Part shown: one piece after another, positions 58,243 through 64,000 of the stretch
Layout of the letters: the number at the start of each line of letters is the position of its first letter
Position numbering within the stretch: the stretch's first letter is position 1
Source of the DNA: Paracoccus zhejiangensis
Lineage (GTDB): Bacteria > Pseudomonadota > Alphaproteobacteria > Rhodobacterales > Rhodobacteraceae
Direction: 5' to 3'
NCBI RefSeq assembly: GCF_002847445.1
Contig: NZ_CP025430.1
Location: 2,666,001-2,730,000 of the forward strand
Length of the DNA: 64,000 nucleotides
Notes under the pieces: model-generated
Told to the model about the DNA's origin: nothing
Seen by the model: the letters and a program-made list of their open reading frames with translations, nothing else
Databases searched by the model: none
Made by a program: the position numbers and the translations under genes

Positions 58243-58397
58243 GATAAATCAGGTGGATTTTTAGAAAATTTTTATTCCTCAATGGCTTGGCTGCACATGA
58301 GTCATGAAGCGATAGCATTTTGCTACATATTCCGCTACAAGATTTGCTACATCCAGACGTTAGGGTCTGCGCCATAACATCGGCGGAATCGCTATTG
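58243..58397. other. Lower-GC spacer between tRNA-Ala and an IS3 remnant
   Basis: This 155-bp stretch is clearly lower in GC than the rest of the window and contains TTTTTAGAAAATTTTTATT just after the tRNA and three GCTACA repeats (near 58321, 58334 and 58348). It carries no supported gene. It looks like the scar of an integrated element at the tRNA 3' end; no copy of the tRNA end was found downstream in the window. Confidence 0.45.
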
Positions 58398-58855
58398 TGA
58401 ATAGCCCCGAGTTCCTTAGACGCCTTCGCGTCTTGTCATCTTCCACCGCTCGGACTCGGCAGGCGACAGCATCCCGCTCCTCGCAGGCTTGCGCTTCGGG
58501 TTGTATAACATTTCAATGCAATCGAACACGTTCTGCCTTGCTTCCTCGCGGGTCCTGTTGGCCCCGCGCCTGATCCGTTCGCGCTTGAGCAGATTGAAGA
58601 AGCTCACGGCGACCGCATTATCGTGACAGTTGCGAGGACGATTCATCGAATGGTCAAGATCGCAGCGCGCAAGAATGCCGTCCTGTCCATGCTGAGAACT
58701 GACTACCCTGATCTGAAGGAATCGGCGCCATTCCCTTCAATGCTCGCCGACAGACTGCCATAAGCATAGCTTGCAGGACGACATCCGTCGTTTGACAGTT
58801 TTGCCTCGACCAGCTGAGAACGGCGGTGAGAAAGTCGACCACGGTAGCGGCGGGA
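58398..58855 (-). pseudogene. IS3-family transposase OrfB remnant
   Basis: Two adjacent minus-strand frames encode C-terminal pieces of an IS3-type DDE transposase: upstream, T-T-D-V-V-L-Q-A-M-L-M-A-V and S-D-Q-G-S-Q-F; downstream after a frameshift near 58650, S-M-N-R-P-R-N-C-H-D-N-A-V with S-F-F-N-L-L-K-R-E-R and Y-N-P-K-R-K. The N-terminal half is missing. A likely right inverted repeat (TGAATAGCCCCGAG) marks the outer end at 58398. The other side is cut off near 58855, where the IS21 element begins. It cannot encode an active enzyme. Confidence 0.8.
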
Positions 58856-58932
58856 TGAGCCCGCTGCGGGCGGCGTAAAAGTCGTCCACCTTTACCCTTT
58901 CTGGCGACAGGGAGGGCGGGAGGATTTTCACC

Positions 58933-60420
58933 GTGGATTTGTATCGGAAGGTTCGCCTGGCTTGTTCAGAAGGCATGAGCCAGCGCGAGGCTGCGCGTCA
59001 GTTTGGGGTTTCCCGCGACAGCGTTCGGAAGATGTTGGCGTTCTCGGTTCCGCCTGGATACCGGCGGACGGCGCCGGTGAAGCGGCCGAAGCTGGATGGG
59101 TTCACCGAGATCATCGATGGCTGGCTGGAGGGGGATCGCGAGGTCCATCGAAAGCAACGGCACACGGCGAAGCGGGTATTCGAGCGGCTTCGCGATGAGC
59201 ATGGCTTCACCGGCGGCTATACGATCATCAAGGACTATATGCGGGAGCGCGAGCGGCGCGGCCGAGAGATTTTCGTGCCGCTAGCCCATCCGCCAGGACA
59301 TGCCCAGGCCGACTTCGGCGAGGCTGTGGTCGTCATCGGCGGCGTCGAGCAGAAGGCGCACTTCTTCGTTATGGACTTGCCGCACAGTGATGCCTGCTTC
59401 GTGCGCGCCTATCCCGCGGCGACAGCGGAAGCCTGGGTAGACGGCCACGTCCACGCCTTCGCCTTCTTCGGCAGGGTGCCGGTATCGGTCCTCTACGACA
59501 ACGATCGCTGTCTTGTTGCGAAGATCCTGGCGGACGGCACACGTCAGCGGGCCACGCTCTTCAGCGGGTTCCTGTCCCACTACCTGTTCCGAGACCGCTA
59601 TGGCCGCCCCGGCAAGGGGAACGACAAGGGCAACGCGGAAGGATTGGTCGGCTATTCCCGCCGCAACTTCATGGTCCCGGTCCCGCGGTTTGTGAGTTGG
59701 GCTTCGTTCAACGCCTATCTGGAGGAGCAGTGTCGCAAACGTCAGGCGGATGTTCTGCGCGGCCAGTCCGAGACCATCGGGGAACGCCTCGTGCGAGATC
59801 TGGTCGTGATGTCTGATCTGCCACCCGCGCCGTTCGATGCCTGCGACCAAGCCACCGGGCGAGTCAGTTCCCAAGCGCTGGTGCGCTACAAGACCAACGA
59901 TTACTCGGTGCCGGTCGCCTACGGCCACCGCGATGTCTGGATCAGGGGCTATGTCGACGAGGTTGTGATCGGCTGCGGTGGCGAGCTCATCGCACGCCAC
60001 CCCCGCTGCTATGACCGCGAGGACATGGTGTTCGATCCGGTGCATTACCTCCCGCTCATCGAGAGGAAGATCAATGCTTTGGATCAGGCCGCGCCTCTTG
60101 CCGAATGGAACCTGCCGCCGGAGTTCGCAACCCTGCGCCGCCTGATGGAGGCGCGGATGATCAAGGCGGGACGCCGGGAATATGTGCAGGTTTTGCGCCT
60201 GCTGGAAACCTTCGACATCGATGATCTCCACGCGGCCGTGAAGAAGGCCCTGCAATTGGGCGCTGTCGGCTTCGATGCCGTGAAGCACCTCGCTCTCTGC
60301 CATGTTGAGAAACGGCCGCCGAAGCTGGACCTCGATGTCTATCCCTACCTGCCGCGGGCCAACGTGGGGACCACCTCGGCGGCAAGCTACATGTCTCTGC
60401 TGTCGGGAGACGCGGCATGA
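58933..60420 (+). CDS. istA: IS21-family transposase IstA
   Basis: This 495-residue transposase begins with a helix-turn-helix (Q-R-E-A-A-R-Q-F-G-V-S-R near residue 17) and has the DDE catalytic core: D in Q-A-D-F-G-E-A near 125, D in V-L-Y-D-N-D near 190 and E in N-A-E-G-L-V near 237, followed by a C-terminal beta-rich domain. It cuts and joins the element ends with the help of IstB. The GTG start at 58933 is used. The frame is intact, so the element may be active. Confidence 0.93.
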   Translation: MDLYRKVRLACSEGMSQREAARQFGVSRDSVRKMLAFSVPPGYRRTAPVKRPKLDGFTEIIDGWLEGDREVHRKQRHTAKRVFERLRDEHGFTGGYTIIKDYMRERERRGREIFVPLAHPPGHAQADFGEAVVVIGGVEQKAHFFVMDLPHSDACFVRAYPAATAEAWVDGHVHAFAFFGRVPVSVLYDNDRCLVAKILADGTRQRATLFSGFLSHYLFRDRYGRPGKGNDKGNAEGLVGYSRRNFMVPVPRFVSWASFNAYLEEQCRKRQADVLRGQSETIGERLVRDLVVMSDLPPAPFDACDQATGRVSSQALVRYKTNDYSVPVAYGHRDVWIRGYVDEVVIGCGGELIARHPRCYDREDMVFDPVHYLPLIERKINALDQAAPLAEWNLPPEFATLRRLMEARMIKAGRREYVQVLRLLETFDIDDLHAAVKKALQLGAVGFDAVKHLALCHVEKRPPKLDLDVYPYLPRANVGTTSAASYMSLLSGDAA

Positions 60421-61181
60421 CCGGTGCGCCGCAGATCCTGCTTGCTCATCACCTGAAGACGCTGAAGCTCCCGACCTTCTTGCGGGAGCACGAGAAGCTG
60501 GCGCGCCAATGTGCAGCCGAGGGCCTGGACCACGTCCAGTTCCTCGCCCGACTGGTCGAACTGGAACTGATCGACCGCGAGGGACGGATGATCGAACGCC
60601 GGATCAAGGTTGCAAAGTTCCCCGCCAAGAAGAGCCTGGACAGCTTCGACTTCAAGGCGATCCCGAAGCTCAACAAGATGCAGGTGCTGGACCTTGCCCG
60701 TTGCGAATGGATCGAGCGGCGCGAAAACGTCATTGCGCTCGGACCGAGTGGCACGGGCAAGACGCATGTTGCTCTGGGGCTGGGACTGGCCGCTTGTCAG
60801 AAAGGAATGTCGGTCAGCTTCACTACGGCCGCGGCACTGGTCAACGAGTTGATGGAAGCCCGCGACGAGCGCCGCCTCCTGCGGCTCCAGAAGCAGCTGG
60901 CTTCGGTCAAACTGCTCATCATCGATGAACTGGGCTTCGTGCCTCTGTCAAAGACCGGCGCCGAGCTACTCTTCGAGATGATCTCGCAACGCTACGAGCG
61001 CGGCGCCACGCTCATCACCAGCAACCTGCCGTTCGACGAATGGACCGAGACCTTCGGAACAGAGCGGCTGACCGGCGCTCTGCTCGACCGCCTGACCCAC
61101 CACGTCAACATCCTCGAGATGAATGGCGAGAGCTACAGGCTCGCGCAAAGTCGGGCCCGAAACGCCGGCCAGACCCCATAG
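60417..61181 (+). CDS. istB: IS21-family helper ATPase IstB
   Basis: This 254-residue AAA+ ATPase has Walker A G-P-S-G-T-G-K-T-H near residue 108-116 and Walker B L-L-I-I-D-E-L-G near 168. IstB selects target DNA and activates IstA. Its ATG overlaps the istA stop by 4 bp (ATGA). The gene is intact. Confidence 0.95.
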   Translation: MTGAPQILLAHHLKTLKLPTFLREHEKLARQCAAEGLDHVQFLARLVELELIDREGRMIERRIKVAKFPAKKSLDSFDFKAIPKLNKMQVLDLARCEWIERRENVIALGPSGTGKTHVALGLGLAACQKGMSVSFTTAAALVNELMEARDERRLLRLQKQLASVKLLIIDELGFVPLSKTGAELLFEMISQRYERGATLITSNLPFDEWTETFGTERLTGALLDRLTHHVNILEMNGESYRLAQSRARNAGQTP

Positions 61182-61302
61182 AAAACCGCAACGCGCGCTT
61201 GAGCCCGCCGCTCGGGCTACGCCCTCCCGGCGGGCTCAAGCGCGCAAGAAAGTGGCCTGCTTTTGCGCCGCCCCGTGGCCGGTTTTTGCTCCGCCGTTGA
61301 CA

Positions 61303-61440
61303 GGTTTCGAGGCAGGCGAAGGTGATATCGTCGGCCTGATCCTTGATCCGACGGACGAGGCCGAACTGGCAGGCAATGCGCAGCCATTGATCGTCGGCGT
61401 CGCCTTCGACGCTTTGGCTCAGGATTGCTTCTGCTTCTGA
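61303..61440. other. Right flank of IS21: truncated gene of unknown identity
   Basis: Immediately after the IS21 end both strands are open. The plus frame reads G-D-I-V-G-L-I-L-D-P-T-D-E-A-E-L and stops at 61440, 11 bp before a hairpin; the minus frame reads D-Q-W-L-R-I-A-C-Q-F-G-L-V-R-R. I do not recognise either. It is probably the remaining end of a gene cut by the insertion or by a rearrangement. Confidence 0.35.
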
Positions 61441-61451
61441 CCGTGCAAAAG

Positions 61452-61479
61452 GCCGCGCCGCCCGTGGTGGCGGCGCGGC
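61452..61479. terminator. GC hairpin downstream of the truncated flank
   Basis: A perfect 11-bp stem (61452-61462 with 61469-61479, 6-nt loop) lies between the IS21 flank and the exosortase pair. On the minus strand it is followed by CCTTTTGC; on the plus strand there is no T-tract. It separates upstream transcription from the exosortase genes. Confidence 0.5.
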
Positions 61480-61586
61480 GGCTATTCCGGCTTCCAAGCG
61501 CCGGGATCGGGATCGCGGGTGCGGTTCTGTCGTGAAGAGTGGCGGTAACTTGGATTGCCGTCTGGTAAACCTGAAGGAGCTCTAAG

Positions 61587-61778
61587 ATGAAGAAAATCGC
61601 TCTGACTGGCCTGATGGCCAGCCTGACCACCGCACTGGCGAGCGGCGTCGCTTTCGCCAACATGGGGCCGCGCCCGACCCCAGTCCCGGAAATCAGCGCC
61701 CTCGAAGGCACCGCCGCGATCGCCGCGCTGGCCGCCATCGTGCTGCTGACCTGGGAGCGTCGTCGTCGCGCCCACTGA
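61587..61778 (+). CDS. VPEID-CTERM-type sorted peptide (exosortase substrate)
   Basis: This 63-residue protein consists of a signal peptide (K-K-I-A-L-T-G then hydrophobic, ending A-F-A near residue 24), a stretch of only about eight residues (N-M-G-P-R-P-T-P), the sorting signal V-P-E-I-S near 33-37, a hydrophobic helix (about 41-56) and a basic tail E-R-R-R-R-A-H. This tripartite C-terminus is an exosortase recognition signal; the V-P-E-I form is that of the VPEID-CTERM class. AAGGAG lies 9 bp before the ATG. The dedicated enzyme gene follows. What remains after processing would be a peptide of about ten residues. Confidence 0.85.
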   Translation: MKKIALTGLMASLTTALASGVAFANMGPRPTPVPEISALEGTAAIAALAAIVLLTWERRRRAH

Positions 61779-61803
61779 TCGGTTTTTGTCGATCGGTATA
61801 TTG

Positions 61804-61829
61804 ACAGGCCCGCCCTTCGGCGGGCCTGT
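61804..61829 (+). terminator. Hairpin between the sorted peptide and exosortase genes
   Basis: A perfect 11-bp stem (61804-61814 with 61819-61829) and a CTTC loop, followed by a short TCATTCC. It lies 25 bp after the substrate stop and 35 bp before the exosortase start. It may act as a partial terminator, giving more substrate than enzyme. Confidence 0.65.
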
Positions 61830-61864
61830 TCATTCCAGAACCTGTTCTTCAACGATTGCCTGCG

Positions 61865-63487
61865 ATGTCAGATAGCCGTGTGATACCCGCCCGTCCCCCG
61901 TTCCGCCCGCTGCTGCTGGCGGCGTTTCTGCTGGTCGCCCAGTTCCTTGTCATCGGGGTGACCTTCAAGCACGGGATCGAGTTCCGCTGTCTCGACAACT
62001 GGCCGCAACCGGCCTGTGCCACGGCCAGCAAGTCACTGGCGGCGCTCTATTGCATCATTGCCGCGATCGGGCTTTTCGCGCTGCTGCGTCCGGCGCTGTT
62101 TCGCACCCTTCTGGCCGAGGCTGGCCGCAGCCTGAAGCCGCTGGGGCTGAACCTCGCCGGGTTCGCGCTGGCCATGCTGCCCGCCTTGTTCATGCGGCAG
62201 GGGCAAGGGGCAGCCATGCTGTTGCCGGCCTTCGCGCTGTGGGCACTGGGCATGGGGTTACTGCTGGTCGGGTTGCTGGGTTGGCTGGCGCCCTGGCGCT
62301 TGTGGCGGCAGTTCCTGCGCGCCGGGGGCGGCGCGCTGGCCGTGGTCGTGGCCGCCGGTGCGGCCGCGCCTGCGCTTGCGGTCAAGCTGCAACCGGTCTG
62401 GCAACTGGACACCATCGCAGACCTGACCTTCAGTGCCGTTGCCTGGCTGATCGATGCCGCGGGCTACGTGACCCTCTCGGACCCGGTGCAGAAGCATATC
62501 GGGACCGAGGATTTCATGATCTCGGTTGCCCCTGTCTGCTCGGGAATCGAGGGCATCGCCCTGGTCACGATCTTCGTCAGCCTCTACCTGTGGCTGTTTC
62601 GTGCCGAGCTGCGCTTTCCCCATGCCCTGCTGCTCTACCCGCTGGGTATCCTGGCCAGTGCCACGCTGAACGTGGTGCGGATCGCCGTGCTGTTGATCAT
62701 CGGGATCGAGGGCCGGCCAGAGCTGGCCGTCGGCGGCTTCCACAGCCATGCCGGATGGGTCATGTTCACCGCTGTGGCGCTGGGGATCATCGCCGTGGCG
62801 CGGCAGATCGGCTGGCTGCACCGCGCGCCGACGGCCGCCGTGGCCACCGCACCGGAATTGCCGCCGCTGCGCCGTGACCCGGTGGCGGCACGCATCCTGC
62901 CCTTCGCGGTCTTCATGCTGACCGCCGTGGTCGTCCCCGCGATCAGCCAGAACCCGGCGATGTTCTACCCGATCCGGGTGCTGCTTCTCGCCGCCGCCGT
63001 TGCGCTGGTCTGGCCGGTCATCCGCGATCTGCCCCGCCGCGTCGCGCCCTTGTCCTGGATCGCCGGTGCAGCTGTTGGGGTGATGTGGATCGCCATCCCC
63101 GTGACCCCGATCGACGGCCCCCCGCCCTACGGCAGCCTGGCGGGAGGGGCGCTGGCCTTGTGGTTCCTGTTCCGGGGCATCGGCACGGTGCTGCTGGTGC
63201 CGCTGGTCGAGGAGCTGTTCTTCCGCGACTACCTGGAAAGCCGCATCCGCGGTGCCGCACCCGACCAGCCCGCTCCCCTGTGGCGGGTTTTGCTTGCGGC
63301 GACGATCACTGCCGGCCTTTTCGCCGCCCTTCACGACCGATGGATCGAGGCGCTGATCGCCGGCCTGGTCTTTTCGCTGGTCACCCGGCGAACCGGACGG
63401 ATCTCCGATGCGATCGCGGCCCATGCCATCGCCAACCTGATCGTCTTTGGCGTGGCTGTCGGTACCGGCAACCTGGCGATTATCTGA
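61865..63487 (+). CDS. xrtE: Exosortase E/CPBP protease fusion
   Basis: This 540-residue membrane protein joins two domains. The N-terminal exosortase domain (to about residue 310) has the catalytic C225 in V-A-P-V-C-S-G-I-E-G, R272 in N-V-V-R-I-A and H295 in F-H-S-H-A-G-W. The C-terminal domain is a CAAX/CPBP-type protease with E449-E450-x-x-x-R454 (E-E-L-F-F-R), H490 in A-A-L-H-D-R and the late H-A-I-A-N segment. About fifteen membrane helices are likely. This fusion defines exosortase E of the VPEID-CTERM system. I start at ATG 61865; TTG 61856 in frame is possible. It should process and perhaps transfer the peptide encoded immediately upstream. Confidence 0.9.
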   Translation: MSDSRVIPARPPFRPLLLAAFLLVAQFLVIGVTFKHGIEFRCLDNWPQPACATASKSLAALYCIIAAIGLFALLRPALFRTLLAEAGRSLKPLGLNLAGFALAMLPALFMRQGQGAAMLLPAFALWALGMGLLLVGLLGWLAPWRLWRQFLRAGGGALAVVVAAGAAAPALAVKLQPVWQLDTIADLTFSAVAWLIDAAGYVTLSDPVQKHIGTEDFMISVAPVCSGIEGIALVTIFVSLYLWLFRAELRFPHALLLYPLGILASATLNVVRIAVLLIIGIEGRPELAVGGFHSHAGWVMFTAVALGIIAVARQIGWLHRAPTAAVATAPELPPLRRDPVAARILPFAVFMLTAVVVPAISQNPAMFYPIRVLLLAAAVALVWPVIRDLPRRVAPLSWIAGAAVGVMWIAIPVTPIDGPPPYGSLAGGALALWFLFRGIGTVLLVPLVEELFFRDYLESRIRGAAPDQPAPLWRVLLAATITAGLFAALHDRWIEALIAGLVFSLVTRRTGRISDAIAAHAIANLIVFGVAVGTGNLAII

Positions 63488-63562
63488 AGGCCGGGCGCGG
63501 CATCTCGCCCGAACGATGTCGCCTGCGAAGGATCCGCAAAGCACCCCGTCAGAGGCGGGTGA

Positions 63563-63990
63563 TCACAGCCCCAGCTTCGTTGCCACCAACTCGTCCACGA
63601 CGGCCGGATTGGCTTTTGCCGCCAGTGGCCCTCCCGCCAGTGGCCTTCAGCACCGGGCCGACGAGCCAGCCGGCGAGTTTCGGATTCGCCTTCTCCCTCT
63701 CGACCTGAGCCGGCTTCGCGGCGATGATCTCGTCCACGTCGGTTTCGATGGACCCCAGACCGGAGACCTGCTTCATGCCTCGCGCGGCCACGATCTCGGC
63801 GGGTTCGCCGCCCTCGGCCCACGGAATTTCGATCAGGTCCTTGGCGATCCAGCCCGAGGCGACCAGGTCGACTACTCCGTCAAGCTACGCTGCGGAAATC
63901 GGCGATGTCTCGATGGTCAGTCCCTTCTTGTTCATCCGACCGAACAACTCGTTGATGACCCTTCTGACCTGCCATGAGATTTTTCCTCCA
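63563..63990 (-). pseudogene. gatB: Decayed gatB fragment (Asp/Glu-tRNA amidotransferase subunit B C-terminus)
   Basis: The minus strand reads V-I-N-E-L-F-G-R-M-N-K-K-G, then S-P-I-S-A-A, an in-frame TAG at 63887-63885 where GatB has Gln, then a segment missing several residues ([14 protein letters not shown]), then [11 protein letters not shown] and [12 protein letters not shown] 15-bp tandem duplication (GGCCACTGGCGG units) and an extra A in an A-run shift the frame before [11 protein letters not shown]. Only the C-terminal YqeY/tail part is present, and it continues toward the window edge. It is a remnant, not a working subunit. Confidence 0.8.
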
Positions 63991-64000
63991 TCTGTAACTA

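Larger units (their letters stand above)
58862..61302 (+). mobile_element. IS21-family insertion sequence (istA-istB)
   Basis: An approximately 2.44-kb element contains both IS21 genes. Near the right end, two inverted copies of a terminal motif are visible on the minus strand (GGCGGAGCAAAAACCGGCCAC and GGCGGCGCAAAAGCAGGCCAC); a matching copy, GGCGGCGTAAAAGTCGTCCAC, is at 58869-58889. The right edge TGACA-style end (TGTCAAC on the minus strand) is at 61302. The left edge is less certain because the first seven bases do not match the right end. No target duplication is obvious. The two flanks belong to unrelated sequences, which hints at a later rearrangement. Confidence 0.82.

Noticed and set aside
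58178-58375. Minus-strand small frame with V-E-P-R-G-V-E-P-L-A-S-S
   Set aside because: The motif is the antisense of the tRNA-Ala sequence, a well-known source of false small proteins.
61530-61586. Sigma-54-like TGGC...TTGC elements before the exosortase substrate
   Set aside because: The spacing between the GG and GC elements is 16 bp rather than 12, so it does not fit a -24/-12 promoter.

Overview
This is a high-GC window (codons with G/C at most third positions) from an alphaproteobacterium, most likely Paracoccus or a close Rhodobacterales relative. The best clues are a cytochrome c1 of 449 residues with a very long acidic Ala/Pro/Glu N-terminal extension (a hallmark of Paracoccus denitrificans c1), a Rieske protein close to the Paracoccus one as I remember it, and a PQQ-alcohol-dehydrogenase locus containing an FlhS/FlhR-like two-component pair.

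Layout. Positions 1-9700 hold a sugar-acid catabolic region: two SDR dehydrogenases, a 2-hydroxyacid dehydrogenase, a GntR/FCD regulator, a DMT transporter, an altronate/galactarate dehydratase homologue, a three-gene TRAP transporter (dctPQM order on the minus strand) and uronate dehydrogenase. A TGGTATACCA palindrome, the core of the UxuR/ExuR-type operator, lies in front of the TRAP operon. Positions 9741-13065 hold thiBPQ (thiamine ABC importer) behind a TPP riboswitch. Then follow mutS-aroC, a FAH-family hydrolase with a ribokinase, petABC (cytochrome bc1), radC, a YiaK-type reductase, dnaKJ with a likely RpoH promoter, and a LysE exporter.

Positions 28437-42327 form a periplasmic alcohol-oxidation island: a PQQ alcohol dehydrogenase with the D-x-D lanthanide signature, a Sel1-repeat protein, a translationally coupled run (NosR-like flavo/FeS membrane protein, ApbE, FlhR-like regulator, FIST protein, FlhS-like hybrid kinase), two PQQ-associated substrate-binding proteins, cytochrome c-550 (PedF type) and a beta-propeller protein. 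Shared inverted repeats sit in front of its transcription units. No ABC ATPase or permease accompanies the binding proteins.

Positions 42354-55171 are mostly housekeeping (DUF3035 lipoprotein, lspA, purH, rsmB, sdhAF4, amidase, aminotransferase, ftsK) interrupted by a Ser-type arylsulfatase with its radical-SAM maturase. From 55172 to the end the window is accessory: a lower-GC gene split by an in-frame amber codon, a five-copy 11-bp repeat array, trxC, a small lipoprotein, tRNA-Ala(CGC), an IS3-family remnant, a complete IS21-family element, a two-gene exosortase system (a tiny VPEI(D/S)-CTERM protein plus an exosortase E/CPBP-protease fusion) and a decayed gatB fragment. The exosortase pair is the most interesting system, because its substrate has only about eight residues between the signal peptide and the sorting signal.
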